A DNA stretch of 64,000 nt, taken from NCBI RefSeq assembly GCF_900183975.1, contig NZ_LT853882.1:310001-374000 (forward strand), in the 5' to 3' direction. The stretch is from Xanthomonas fragariae (GTDB taxonomy: Bacteria; Pseudomonadota; Gammaproteobacteria; Xanthomonadales; Xanthomonadaceae). A model generated the notes under the pieces. It had not been told where the DNA came from. It saw only the letters and a program-made list of their open reading frames with translations, and did no database searches. A program made the position numbers and the translations under genes. This document shows, one piece after another, positions 1 through 9,083 of this stretch (position 1 is its first letter; each line of letters starts with the position of its first letter).

Positions 1-295
1 TCCGCGGCCGCCGGCTGGCCGGCCGCGGTGCATGCGCTGGATGCAGTGGCCCGGCAGCACGCGCCAGGCTGAAACATGTCGCGGCTGCCACCGTGACGCC
101 GGTTTACTATGTCAACGAGTCAACAGGCGGGCGCGTTGCAGTGCCCAACGACAGGACGTTTCCAGTCGGGCGTACGCGCCCGGCCGACCTTGGAGGGATC
201 TCCGACGACCATGTTGTCCGTCGCCCATTCGACCGAACGAGCGCGATTTGATCGCCTGGAACCGGATTCACCCCGATGCACGCCGTCATGCCGAA
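1..295. other. Left-edge sequence, no gene recognised
   Basis: Only short overlapping frames occur here. One plus-strand frame entering from the left edge ends at a stop near position 70 and could be the C-terminus of a gene lying outside the window. Another runs open to about 250. Neither product is recognised. The stretch ends at an IS target site (CTAA, 296-299). Confidence 0.3.
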
Positions 296-299
296 CTAA

Positions 300-1455
300 G
301 GAAGGTCTGAACAACGCACCAGACCTCTAAAATTCGAGCCTGCTGCGTGCCAATAGCGCACAGAGTTGATGCGTACGATACGATTTCTACGGTTTCTTGC
401 GGCGTTGGCTGGCGCCAGGCAGCATTATCCCCTGGCCGGCAGCAACTGCCGGCGCACCATCCACAGATTGGATAGTGCGAACAGGGTCAGCACATGCGCG
501 GTGTTCTTGGCCAAGCCGCGATAGCGGACCTTGGTGTAGCCAAACTGGCGTTTGATCACGCGGAATGGATGCTCCACCTTCGCACGCACACTTGCTTTGA
601 AGTATTCCCAACGTTCTTCCTGGCGGCGCTCGCGTTTGTTGCCAATGGCTTGAATCGTCGAACGCTTGGCGGCAATGAAAAAACCAGCCTTGCAGGTCTG
701 CAGTTCTTCGCGTTTGTCCGCACCGGTGTAGCCGCTGTCGCCGAACACACTGTCTTCTTTGCCGTGCAGCAATGCGTGGGTCACCGTGACATCGGCCACA
801 TTGGCAGCCGTACAACGGACGTGGTGCACCAGCCCGGAAAACTCATCCACGCCGATGGGTGCCTTCATCCCGAAATACCACTGATTGCCTTTCTTGGTCT
901 GATGCATTTCAGGGTCGCGCGCGCGGTCGGTGTTCTTGGTCGAACTGGGCGCAGCGATCAGGGTTGCATCGACGATCGTGCCGGACCGCAGGCTCTGACC
1001 CTTGCGCACCAGATCCGCGTTGACGGCCTCCAGCATCCGCGCTGCAAGGCCATGGGTTTCCAGCAAGCGGCGAAAGTTGAGAATCGTGGTCTCGTCGGGA
1101 ACATTGTCCAAACCGCCGAGCCGGGCAAAACGGCGCAAGGTCGGGATCTGGTGCAACGCTTCTTCCATCGCCGGATCGCTCAACGCATACCACTGCTGCA
1201 GCAAATGAATCCGCAACATCGTCGCCAGTGCGTACGGCTGTCGACCAGGCCGCCCCGACACCGGATAGTGCGGCGCGATCAGTCCGAGCAAATGCCTCCA
1301 CGGAACCACCTGCTCCATCTCGGCCAGGAAGATCTCGCGGCGAGTCTGCTTGCGCTTGCCCAAACCTTCAGCGTCACCGAACGTCAGTTGCATGGATGAC
1401 TCCTCAACGTAGGTGTGTAGTGTCGCGCATTTGAAGTGCGTTGTTCAGAGGTTCC
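300..1455 (-). mobile_element. Complete IS5-family insertion sequence with TSD
   Basis: A 1156-bp element. The terminal inverted repeats at 300-319 and 1436-1455 match at 18 of 20 positions, differing only at bases 5 and 6 of the repeat. The flanking bases are CTAA on both sides (296-299 and 1456-1459), a 4-bp duplication of the YTAR type known for the IS5 subgroup. It carries one intact minus-strand transposase. A perfect duplication with an intact gene suggests a fairly recent insertion. The right flank lies inside an older ISXo5-like remnant. Confidence 0.9.
425..1393 (-). CDS. IS5-family transposase, full length
   Basis: 322 aa DDE transposase that would cut and join the ends of its own element. 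The N-terminal part carries the IS5 DUF772-type domain (GRPGRQPYALATMLRIHLLQ, about residues 48-67). The catalytic core follows, with the first Asp in GTIVDATLIAAPSSTKN, the second in FGDSGYTGADKR, and a C-terminal RAKVEHPFRVIKRQFGY segment holding the catalytic Glu. Length and motif order match intact IS5-subgroup transposases, and there is no frameshift. The ATG at 1393 lies about 40 bp inside the right inverted repeat, as usual for single-ORF IS5 elements. Confidence 0.92.
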   Translation of the reverse strand: MQLTFGDAEGLGKRKQTRREIFLAEMEQVVPWRHLLGLIAPHYPVSGRPGRQPYALATMLRIHLLQQWYALSDPAMEEALHQIPTLRRFARLGGLDNVPDETTILNFRRLLETHGLAARMLEAVNADLVRKGQSLRSGTIVDATLIAAPSSTKNTDRARDPEMHQTKKGNQWYFGMKAPIGVDEFSGLVHHVRCTAANVADVTVTHALLHGKEDSVFGDSGYTGADKREELQTCKAGFFIAAKRSTIQAIGNKRERRQEERWEYFKASVRAKVEHPFRVIKRQFGYTKVRYRGLAKNTAHVLTLFALSNLWMVRRQLLPARG

Positions 1456-1658
1456 CTAATCTCAAACCTGCAATCAGTGGCGTGCCTGAGGCCATCGCGC
1501 AAGGCAAACACGCAAGAGATTCTCTGGCCCAAGTCTCCTATCGTTTCGATCGCAGATTCTGCTTGCGCGCGATGCTGCCGCGACTTGCCATGGCCATGCT
1601 GCAATCCAAACCATGTACTGAGCCAGGTCTACGCGCAGCGAGTAATTTCTATAGCTGA
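1456..1658 (+). pseudogene. C-terminal remnant of ISXo5-like (IS1595 family) transposase
   Basis: The plus-strand frame here encodes NLKPAISGVPEAIAQGKHA and continues through YRFDRRF and LRAMLPRLAMAM to LRAASNFYS. I recognise this as the C-terminal 60-70 residues of the IS1595-family transposase of ISXo5. Everything upstream is missing: the remnant starts exactly at the right end of the IS5-family element. The sequence left of that element does not continue the transposase, so the N-terminal part was lost before or during the insertion. Confidence 0.7.
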
Positions 1659-1779
1659 GAGTCAGGGCTAATCAGGAAGAATTTTGCTCAAACGCGCCGA
1701 TTGTCCATGCATGAAAATCATGTGCTTACGCATCGCGGCGATCGCCTCGGTTGTTGATCGAAGGCTCATGGGAGAGTTG

Positions 1780-2211
1780 TTAAGAGCTTGCTTGATGCTG
1801 CTCCGATTGCGGCCCAGGATGCTGCTTCTCGCTCTGTCCGTCCTCGCCTGCATCGCCTTGCAGCTGCGGTACTGCTTCCCTGTGCATCTGGCCATGATTC
1901 GGCACTTCCGGGCGGTTTTCCATCATCAGCGACAGCGCGGCCTTGGCCATCAAATGCGCGCTGATCGGTGCAGTGATGAACAAAAATACGGTAATCAGCA
2001 ATTCGCGCGGCTGCGGGTCCACGCCCAGGAACAGGTGATAGCCCACCGAGGCCAGCAGCACGCAGCCCACCCCTAATGTGCTGGCGTTGGTCGGTGCATG
2101 CAGGCGTTTAAAAAAGTCAGACAACTTCACCAGCCCGAACGCGCCGATCAGGATGAAGAACGTGCCGACCAGCAGCAATGCGCTGAGCAGATATTCGGTC
2201 AAGGCGATCAT
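1780..2211 (-). CDS. mrpG: Mrp Na+/H+ antiporter subunit G
   Basis: 143 aa, last gene of the Mrp operon. MrpG/MnhG/PhaG is a small membrane subunit required for assembly of the antiporter that exchanges cytoplasmic Na+ (or K+) for H+. Three hydrophobic segments are visible (about residues 6-28, 41-60 and 66-90), with the family signature FGLVKLSDFFKRLHAPTNAST between the first two. The hydrophilic tail after residue 95 is longer than usual and Gln/Glu-rich. The ATG overlaps the end of mrpF by 4 nt, which fixes the start and indicates translational coupling. Confidence 0.93.
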   Translation of the reverse strand: MIALTEYLLSALLLVGTFFILIGAFGLVKLSDFFKRLHAPTNASTLGVGCVLLASVGYHLFLGVDPQPRELLITVFLFITAPISAHLMAKAALSLMMENRPEVPNHGQMHREAVPQLQGDAGEDGQSEKQHPGPQSEQHQASS

Positions 2212-2492
2212 TCGACAATGCTCCTGCGCAGCACATATTTGCTCAGCACCACAGTGCTGCCGAAGCCCAGCATCGCAATCACCAATGCGGCCTCGAAGTA
2301 GATCGGTGAATCCAGATACATGCCCCACAGCATCAGCTCGGCGATGGCGGTGATGGACAGCGTGTCCAGCGCCAGGATGCGGTCGGGCACGGTCGGCCCG
2401 CGCAGCAGCCGCCACAGCGCCATCAGCATGGCCAGGCCCACCGCGTGCGTGCAGATGACGATGGTCGATTCGATGAACATGTGGCCGGTCAT
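2208..2492 (-). CDS. mrpF: Mrp Na+/H+ antiporter subunit F
   Basis: 94 aa with three predicted transmembrane helices. MrpF is a small integral subunit of the hetero-oligomeric Mrp antiporter. The family motif GPTVPDRILALDTLS is present (about residues 32-46), followed by a membrane span ending in the conserved AMLGFGSTVVLSKY segment. Start and stop overlap mrpE and mrpG by 4 nt each, the packing typical of co-translated Mrp subunits. Length matches the family norm of about 90-95 aa. Confidence 0.94.
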   Translation of the reverse strand: MTGHMFIESTIVICTHAVGLAMLMALWRLLRGPTVPDRILALDTLSITAIAELMLWGMYLDSPIYFEAALVIAMLGFGSTVVLSKYVLRRSIVE

Positions 2493-2995
2493 GGAAAGAT
2501 CTCCATCAGGGGCTTTTCGTAGCGATTCTTGATCTGGGCGATCAACGCGTCCGGATCGTCCAGGTGCAGCACGTGCACCAGCAGATAGTGACGGTCTTCC
2601 GAGAGCGCCGCCGACACTGTGCCGGGGGTCAGCGTGATCATGCTGGTGAGCGCGGCGATCCCGTGGATGTTGGCGATATCCAGCGGCACCCAGATGAAGC
2701 CCGGATGGATGTGCGACTCCGGGCCGAGCACCTGGCCGGCGACCTGGATGTTGGAGCGCACGATGTCGCCCGCGGCCACCAGCAGCATGCGCGGCACCGA
2801 GCGCAGCGAGCCGATTTGTGCGAACTCGCGGTCCAATCGCGCAGCGAACATCGGCACCACCCAGCCTAGCAATGCGCCCAGCACCCATTGCTGCGGGCCG
2901 AAGCTGTCGCTGAGCAGCAGCCAGAACACGAAGACCGTCACGCTCAATGGTGGTGATGGAAACATGCGGCGCTTCAACGGCACCTGCCTGGTCAT
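2489..2995 (-). CDS. mrpE: Mrp Na+/H+ antiporter subunit E
   Basis: 168 aa. MrpE contributes to the membrane arm of the Mrp antiporter. Two N-terminal hydrophobic segments (about residues 15-30 and 35-50) precede a cytoplasmic domain with the conserved SNIQVAGQVLGP and ITLTPGTVSA motifs. A further start codon at residue 11 is possible, but the ATG chosen overlaps mrpD by 4 nt (2992-2995), the same arrangement as the other junctions of this operon. Confidence 0.94.
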   Translation of the reverse strand: MTRQVPLKRRMFPSPPLSVTVFVFWLLLSDSFGPQQWVLGALLGWVVPMFAARLDREFAQIGSLRSVPRMLLVAAGDIVRSNIQVAGQVLGPESHIHPGFIWVPLDIANIHGIAALTSMITLTPGTVSAALSEDRHYLLVHVLHLDDPDALIAQIKNRYEKPLMEIFP

Positions 2996-4536
2996 GGCTG
3001 TCTCCGCTGCGGCGTAGTGGCGCGGACCTGCTGCACATACGCGCCCGGGTCGCGCAACTGTGCACCGGCGGCATTGGTGTAGCGCATCAACGGCCCTGCC
3101 GCCACGGTCATCGCTACCAGCCCGGTGAGCAACACCACGGTGGCGGCAGTTTCCACCGGTCGCATGCGACCGCGCCGTTGCGGCTGCAACTCGGGCGCGC
3201 CTTCCACGGCGGCTGGCACGCGCCAGAACAGACGCACACCCGCACGGGTCAGGCCGATCACCACCAACAGACTGCTGCCGAGGATCGCGGCCCACACCGG
3301 CCCGACCAGACCTGCGGGCACGTGCTGCAACAAGGCTACCTTGGCAAGAAATCCCGACAGTGGCGGCAGGCCCGCCACAGCGATCGCGGCGATCATGAAC
3401 ATGGTGCCGGGCTTTCCACGTCGCGGCAGCGGCGCGACCACCTCCTTGCGATCGCTGGCACTGCCGCAGCGGCGCCGAATCAGATCCGACACCATGAACA
3501 ACGCGGCCGCTACGAAGCTGCTGTGCGGCAAGTAGTACAGGCCTGCACCCACTGCGCCGGCATCATCCAACGAGAACGCGATGAACAACGTCGCTGCCGA
3601 AAACACCACCAGGTACGACACCATCACCCGCAGCCGCGATGCAGCCATCACGCCGAACGCGGCCATCAGCAGGGTTGCAATGCCCAGCCACAGCAGTGCA
3701 TGCCGACCGAAGCCATGCAGTGCGCCGGCACTAACGCCAAACCATAGCGACGACACCCGCAGCGTGGCGTATAGCCCAACCTTGGTCATGATCGCGAACA
3801 ACGCGGCCACCGCTGCTGGCGCACGCGAATAGGTTTCCGGTAGCCACAAATACAATGGCAACAATGCGGCCTTGCTGCAGAACACCAACAGCAACAAGCC
3901 AAGCGTGGCCTTGGCCAACGGCACATGCTGCGCCGGAAGATCGGCGATGCGGTGCGATAGCTCGGCCATGTTGAGCGTGCCGAACACACCGAACAACAAG
4001 CCCAGCGCGATCAAAAACAACGTCGACGCACACACGTTGAACACCACGTAATGCAGGCCGACACGCATCTGCAGGCCGCGTCCGCCGCTCAGCAGCAGGC
4101 CGTAGGAAGCGATCAACATCACTTCGAAGAACACGAACAGGTTGAAAATGTCGCCGGTCAGAAACGCGCCGTTCAAGCCCATCAATTGGAACTGAAACAA
4201 GGCATGGAAATGCGGCGCGCGCCGGTCCCAACCAGCGCAGGCGTGCAGCAGGCAGGCCGCGCCCAGGATCAAGGTGGTCAACAACATCCACGCCGACAAG
4301 CGGTCGCCCATCAGCACGATGCCGATACGCGCCGGCCAATCGCCGAGCAGATACACCAGTACCTTGCCGTCGGCGGCACGCGCGAACAAGGCGATGACTG
4401 CCGCTGCCAGCAAGGCCATGCTCACCCATGCCACCGTGCGCTGTACGCGTGGCCCATAGCGGCGATGCTCGACAAACAGCGACGCCGACGCGCCCAGCAT
4501 CGGGATCAGGATCGGCAGGATCGGCAGATGATTCAT
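2992..4536 (-). CDS. mrpD: Mrp Na+/H+ antiporter subunit D
   Basis: 514 aa polytopic membrane protein of the NuoL/M/N-like antiporter family (Proton_antipo_M domain). It is one of the two proton-channel-like subunits of Mrp. About 13-14 hydrophobic stretches are visible. Conserved charged residues include the Glu in FFEVMLIASYG (about residue 137) and the Lys in CSKAALLPLYLWLPE (about residue 223), the signature shared with complex I subunits. Length equals the family norm. It overlaps mrpC upstream and mrpE downstream by 4 nt each. Confidence 0.95.
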   Translation of the reverse strand: MNHLPILPILIPMLGASASLFVEHRRYGPRVQRTVAWVSMALLAAAVIALFARAADGKVLVYLLGDWPARIGIVLMGDRLSAWMLLTTLILGAACLLHACAGWDRRAPHFHALFQFQLMGLNGAFLTGDIFNLFVFFEVMLIASYGLLLSGGRGLQMRVGLHYVVFNVCASTLFLIALGLLFGVFGTLNMAELSHRIADLPAQHVPLAKATLGLLLLVFCSKAALLPLYLWLPETYSRAPAAVAALFAIMTKVGLYATLRVSSLWFGVSAGALHGFGRHALLWLGIATLLMAAFGVMAASRLRVMVSYLVVFSAATLFIAFSLDDAGAVGAGLYYLPHSSFVAAALFMVSDLIRRRCGSASDRKEVVAPLPRRGKPGTMFMIAAIAVAGLPPLSGFLAKVALLQHVPAGLVGPVWAAILGSSLLVVIGLTRAGVRLFWRVPAAVEGAPELQPQRRGRMRPVETAATVVLLTGLVAMTVAAGPLMRYTNAAGAQLRDPGAYVQQVRATTPQRRQP

Positions 4537-4907
4537 CGCCGCGCCTGGCGTGTATCCACACCGGTGGCGGCATCTTCGTGTGCATCCACATGATCGCTCC
4601 GGTTGTCGCTGCGGCTGCGGATTGCCAGCACCAGACTCACCGCCGTCATCGCAAATGCAATCACGATCGCGGTCAACACCAGTGCTTGCGGTAGCGGATC
4701 GGTGGAATGCATCAGGTCGGCAGGTACACCGTCGCGCAACACCGGAGCCTGGCCGCTACGCAGCCGCCCACCGGCGAAGATCAGCAGGTTGGTCGCGTAC
4801 GACAGGAACGTCATTCCCAGAATCACATCGAAGCTGCGCGCGCGTAGCAACAAATAGATTGCCAACGCGGCGAGAACGCCGATTGCGCTTGCCACTGCCA
4901 ATTCCAT
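4533..4907 (-). CDS. mrpC: Mrp Na+/H+ antiporter subunit C (NuoK-like)
   Basis: 124 aa with three transmembrane helices, homologous to NuoK of complex I. The motifs GMTFLSYATNLLIFAGG (about residues 31-47) and DPLPQALVLTAIVIAFAMTA (70-89) are diagnostic of MrpC/MnhC. The ATG shares one base with the TGA stop of the fused mrpA-mrpB gene, so translation is almost certainly coupled. The hydrophilic tail after residue 98 is rich in Asp and Arg. Confidence 0.94.
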   Translation of the reverse strand: MELAVASAIGVLAALAIYLLLRARSFDVILGMTFLSYATNLLIFAGGRLRSGQAPVLRDGVPADLMHSTDPLPQALVLTAIVIAFAMTAVSLVLAIRSRSDNRSDHVDAHEDAATGVDTRQARR

Positions 4908-7735
4908 CAATGCTGCTCCGCAGTGCGTGTCGAACGTTGGGTAGGGTCGATCTCGCCACGCTGCGAACTGCGCGTACGCGAAGGTTTGATCGTGCCCATC
5001 ATCGACAGCATCAACATCGCTGCACCGAACACCACCAGATACACGCCGATATCCAAGCCCAACGCGCTGGCGAGTTCCAGCTTGCCCAAGAGCGGTAATG
5101 GAATCTCCAGATGCCCGCTGCTCAGAAACGGCATGCCAAACACCAGCGAACCCGCGCCGCTTACCAGCGCGCACAGCAGGCCGATACCGATCAGGCGGAT
5201 GTAGTCGAAGCCGAAGCGCAATTCCACCGATGCGTTGCCTTGGATCACGTACTGCATCAGCAGCGACACCGCCAGCACCAGGCCGGCGATAAAGCCACCG
5301 CCAGGCGCGTTGTGGCCACGCAGGAACAGGAACAACGACACCGTGAGCGTCAGCGGAAACATGATTTGCGCAAGATCGGCCGGCACCGGCAACTTGATCG
5401 GCGGCCCGGGCATGGTGCGCTCAGGTGCCATGCGCGAGCGCCGCAGCAAGGCGTGCACCACCAGCCCGGCAATCGCGAATACAGTGATCTCTCCGAACGT
5501 ATCGAAGCTGCGGAAATCCACCAGGATCACATTGACCACATTGCGCCCGTAAGCTTCCGGCAGCGCGCGTTGCAGCAGTTCGCCAGCAACGGTGCGGCTG
5601 GGCTGTGTCATCAACGTATAGGCCAACGCTGCCAAGCCTGCACCGCAGACGATGGCAATTGACGCATCACGGATCTTGCGTAACCGTGCACGCTCGGGCA
5701 ACGACCGCTCGGGCAGGTAATTCATCGCCAGCAACATCAGCACCAGCGTCACCATCTCCACCAGCAACTGCGTCAGCGCCAGATCCGGCGCCGACAAAAA
5801 CACGAAGGTCAAACTGACCGCCAGGCCGGTGCCGCCGAGCACCAGTACCGCAAGCAGGCGCTGCTGGTACAAGAACAGGCTGCCCAGCGCACATGCCATC
5901 ATCAGCAGCCACACCATCCAACCCAGTAACGGCATCGGCGTGGGCGCAGGCCAGTCCGCCAACGTGCCGCCTTGCAGGAACGGCACCAGCGCAACCACCA
6001 CTGCGCTCAGCACCAGCAACATCAACATGCGCTGCAGATTGCCGTTGGTGACCGCATCGGTCATGCGTGCGGCGCCGGCAAACAGCGCGCGCTGGTTCCA
6101 TTGGAACAATGCCTTGCCCGGCGAGCGGTTCTGGATCGCGTACAGATCCAACGTGCGGCGCAGCGCCATGTACAACAGCATGCCGCCGATCATACCGGCG
6201 ACGCTCATCGCCAGCGGCCAGTTGAAGCCATGCCACAACGCCAGGCTATAGTCGGGCAGCTTGCCGCCAAGAATTGCACTTGCACCGGCGCGCAAGACCG
6301 GCGCCACAGTCCACGCCGGCACGATGCCGACGGCCACACACGTGAGCACCAGCACGTCTACCGGAATCCGCATCCAGCCCGGTCGCTCATGCGGCGTGGT
6401 GTCCAGATCGCGCGGGCCTTCGCCAAAGAAAGTGTCGTGCACAAAGCGCAAGCTGTAGGCCACGCCGAGCAGACCGGCCAGAAGCGCAGCAATGCTCGCC
6501 AGAATGCGCATCAGCTGCGGCGCTTCGGTCTCCAACGCAACAGCGAAGAACATTTCCTTCGACAAGAAACCGTTGAGCAGCGGAACCCCCGCCATCGCCA
6601 GCGATGCGGTAATCGCCAGCGCGCTGGTGACCGGCATCAAGCGACGCAGATTGCCCAGCTTGCGCATGTCGCGCGTGCCGGTTTCGTGGTCGATGATGCC
6701 GGCAGCCATGAACAACGAGGCCTTGAACAACGCATGGTTGAGGATATGGAACACGCCGGCCACCATCGCCATCGGCGTGGACAAACCAAACAGCATCGTG
6801 ATCAAGCCCAGATGCGAGATGGTCGAGTACGCCAGCACACCTTTGAGATCATGCTGAAAAATCGCGTGCCAGGCGCCCAGCAACAGCGTGATCGCGCCGA
6901 TGCTGGTGACCGTGTAGAGAAACAGATCGGTGCCGGCCAGCGCAGGGTGCAGGCGCGCCAGCAGGAACACGCCGGCCTTCACCATGGTGGCCGAATGCAG
7001 ATATGCCGACACCGGCGTGGGCGCGGCCATCGCGTGCGGCAGCCAGAAATGGAACGGGAACTGCGCGCTCTTGGTGAAAATCCCCAGCAGCACCAGCCCC
7101 AACGCATATGGGTACAGCGGGCTGGCGCGAATCACATCGCCGGCAGCCAGTACTGCATCCAGCTGAAAACTGCCGACGATGCGGCCGATCATCAACACGC
7201 CGCCCAACAACGCCAATCCACCGCCAGCGGTCAATACGAAGGCCATGCGCGCACCTTCGCGTGCATCCTTGCGATGCGACCAAAACCCGATCAACAAGAA
7301 CGAACTGATGCTGGTAAGTTCCCAGAACACCATCAGCAGCAACAGATTGCCCGACAACACCATGCCGAGCATCGCACCCATGAACAGCATGAGATAGGCG
7401 AAAAAGCGTGAGGCGCTATCGCGTGCGCTCAGGTAGTAATGCGCATACATCACCACCAATGCGCCGATGCCCAGCACCAGCAGCGCAAACATCCAGGCCA
7501 GGCCATCGAGCCGTAGCGAGAACATCAGGCCGATCTGCGGCAACCATGCATGTTCGCTGCCAATCACCTCACCGCGCAGCACCGCTGGCGTCAACAGGGC
7601 CAGCACCAGCAGCCCGGCCAACGGTGCAGCCGCAGCCAACCACGCAGTGATCGAACGGGATGTGCGCCAGAGCAGCGCGGTGGCGGCCGCCATGATGAAA
7701 GGCAGCGCAAGCAGGATTTCCAACGAAAAAGGCAT
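4907..7735 (-). CDS. mrpA: Fused Mrp antiporter subunits A and B
   Basis: 942 aa, first gene of the operon. Residues 1 to about 770 form the NuoL-like MrpA subunit with its C-terminal extension: LLMVFWELTSISSFLLIGFW holds the conserved Glu and KSAQFPFHFWLPHAM the conserved Lys. Residues of about 790-920 correspond to MrpB (FLFLRGHNAPGGGFIAGL). The A-B fusion is standard in Pha/Mrp group 2 operons of proteobacteria, unlike the separate genes of Bacillus. The complex exports Na+ using the proton gradient and supports alkali and salt tolerance. All six genes are present and intact. Confidence 0.94.
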   Translation of the reverse strand: MPFSLEILLALPFIMAAATALLWRTSRSITAWLAAAAPLAGLLVLALLTPAVLRGEVIGSEHAWLPQIGLMFSLRLDGLAWMFALLVLGIGALVVMYAHYYLSARDSASRFFAYLMLFMGAMLGMVLSGNLLLLMVFWELTSISSFLLIGFWSHRKDAREGARMAFVLTAGGGLALLGGVLMIGRIVGSFQLDAVLAAGDVIRASPLYPYALGLVLLGIFTKSAQFPFHFWLPHAMAAPTPVSAYLHSATMVKAGVFLLARLHPALAGTDLFLYTVTSIGAITLLLGAWHAIFQHDLKGVLAYSTISHLGLITMLFGLSTPMAMVAGVFHILNHALFKASLFMAAGIIDHETGTRDMRKLGNLRRLMPVTSALAITASLAMAGVPLLNGFLSKEMFFAVALETEAPQLMRILASIAALLAGLLGVAYSLRFVHDTFFGEGPRDLDTTPHERPGWMRIPVDVLVLTCVAVGIVPAWTVAPVLRAGASAILGGKLPDYSLALWHGFNWPLAMSVAGMIGGMLLYMALRRTLDLYAIQNRSPGKALFQWNQRALFAGAARMTDAVTNGNLQRMLMLLVLSAVVVALVPFLQGGTLADWPAPTPMPLLGWMVWLLMMACALGSLFLYQQRLLAVLVLGGTGLAVSLTFVFLSAPDLALTQLLVEMVTLVLMLLAMNYLPERSLPERARLRKIRDASIAIVCGAGLAALAYTLMTQPSRTVAGELLQRALPEAYGRNVVNVILVDFRSFDTFGEITVFAIAGLVVHALLRRSRMAPERTMPGPPIKLPVPADLAQIMFPLTLTVSLFLFLRGHNAPGGGFIAGLVLAVSLLMQYVIQGNASVELRFGFDYIRLIGIGLLCALVSGAGSLVFGMPFLSSGHLEIPLPLLGKLELASALGLDIGVYLVVFGAAMLMLSMMGTIKPSRTRSSQRGEIDPTQRSTRTAEQH

Positions 7736-7902
7736 GCAGGGAACACGAGATTCGCGAGCAGGCCAGGGAGCTTAACAAAACGTTGACTGACGTCCGCGTC
7801 AACGTCGTCGCTGCGCGTGGGATTAAATTCGCGCTGGATTGGCTTCGCACCACTGCGCTGCACTCAGTATGCTGCAGTCATTGATCACCGTGTAGCTGCC
7901 AC
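7736..7902. promoter_or_regulatory. Divergent intergenic region, mrp operon / epimerase gene
   Basis: 167 bp between the start of the minus-strand mrp operon and the plus-strand epimerase gene. It must carry both promoters. I see no operator or riboswitch structure that I can name. Confidence 0.4.
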
Positions 7903-8805
7903 GTGACCGCCGCCAATCCCCATCCGTCCACCGCTGCATCTGCGCCACGCGCCCTGGTTTTCGGCGGCAGCGGGCAGATCGGCGAGCGTCTGCTGATGCG
8001 GCTGCTGAGCCGCGGTTGGCAAGTGACGGCATGGTCGCGTCAACCGCGTGCCGCGCGCTCCGGGCTGATCTGGCGACAGGGCGATCTAGCCGTGCCGGCG
8101 GCAGCCGGTGCAGCCTTCGAGGTGATCTTCAGCTGCGGTCCGCTGGATCATTTCGCACGTTGGTATGCCGAAAACCCGGTGCTGGCGCCGCGCATCGTGG
8201 CGTTCGGCTCGACCAGCGTGGAGGTCAAGCAACATTCGATCGACGCGGCCGAGCGCGATCTGGCTCAGCGCCTTGCCAACGCCGAACAAGCCCTGTTTTC
8301 CGCAGCCCAGGCGCGCGGCGCGACCGCAACCGTGCTGCGCCCGACGCTGGTCTACGGTGCCGGACGCGACCTTACGCTTAGCCGGATCGCCGGGCTGGCG
8401 CAGCGCACCGGCGCCTTCGTGCTGCCCGCCAATGCCACCGGCCTGCGTCAGCCGGTGCATGTGGACGATCTGGCCAGCGCCGCATTGGCAGTGGTTACCC
8501 AGCCGGCCACCCAGCAGCGCAGTTATGCGGTGGGCGGTGGTGAGGTGTTGGCTTACACCCAAATGGTGCAGCGCGTGCTCGAAGCGCTGCCACGGCCTGC
8601 ACGGCTGTATCGGGTGCAGCCGCGCCTGTTTGGATTTGCGCTTACCGTTGCGCAACGCCTGGGGTGGCTGCCTGGCATGAATGCCGCCGCGCTGCAGCGC
8701 ATGCGCGATGACTTGGTGTTCGATCTGGAACCGGCACGCCGCGATTTCGGCTATGCACCGCGTGCGTTTCGGCCATTGCCGGAAGAGCTCGGTATTGGTG
8801 AGTGA
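7903..8805 (+). CDS. NAD(P)-dependent epimerase/dehydratase-like SDR
   Basis: 300 aa extended short-chain dehydrogenase fold. The nucleotide-binding glycine motif is FGGSGQIGE (about residues 20-28). A GSTSVEVKQ strand and a VLRPTLVYGAGRD segment (about residues 146-158) are typical of NAD-dependent epimerases. The usual YxxxK catalytic pair is not obvious, so an atypical substrate or NAD(P)H-binding role is possible. The likely start is GTG at 7903. It is divergent from mrp and followed by mobile-element debris, so context gives no function. Confidence 0.8.
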   Translation: MTAANPHPSTAASAPRALVFGGSGQIGERLLMRLLSRGWQVTAWSRQPRAARSGLIWRQGDLAVPAAAGAAFEVIFSCGPLDHFARWYAENPVLAPRIVAFGSTSVEVKQHSIDAAERDLAQRLANAEQALFSAAQARGATATVLRPTLVYGAGRDLTLSRIAGLAQRTGAFVLPANATGLRQPVHVDDLASAALAVVTQPATQQRSYAVGGGEVLAYTQMVQRVLEALPRPARLYRVQPRLFGFALTVAQRLGWLPGMNAAALQRMRDDLVFDLEPARRDFGYAPRAFRPLPEELGIGE

Positions 8806-9014
8806 CGCCTGCTTGGACGTCTACCGGCTTTGAAGACCTGCGTAGTGCGCCGCCCCAACTTCGATTGATCGCACGGACCGAGCGCACGCGTTCATCCGTG
8901 GCCGGTAACCCTGGCAAGCAGTGGTTGGTAGATGCGGGTGATGCGCAGGGATCGCACTGGTCGAGCAGTCCCTGCCGCCAGGGAGCACGATCGCGCAATT
9001 GGCGCTCGTGCGTG
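8806..9014. other. Non-coding stretch before the MITE remnant
   Basis: No convincing gene in either direction and no hairpin followed by a T-run. It leads into a truncated miniature repeat element. Confidence 0.3.
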
Positions 9015-9080
9015 GAGTGGCTATCAAAATGACTGCGCTCACCGCCACGCGGGCGCCGCTCGGAATCGGCATGTACCACC
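9015..9080. repeat. Truncated MITE-like repeat copy
   Basis: GAGTGGCTATCAAAAT opens a sequence that matches the element at 30554-30698, including the shared core CTCGGAATCGGC and GTACCAC. It is cut off at 9080 by the insertion of the 849-bp IS5-family element, so the right inverted repeat is missing. It is probably a non-autonomous miniature transposable element of this lineage. Confidence 0.6.
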
Positions 9081-9083
9081 TAA

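Noticed and set aside
5972..7411. A 479-codon plus-strand open frame
   Set aside because: Antisense to mrpA, rich in His, Gln and Arg as expected for a shadow of a GC-rich membrane gene.
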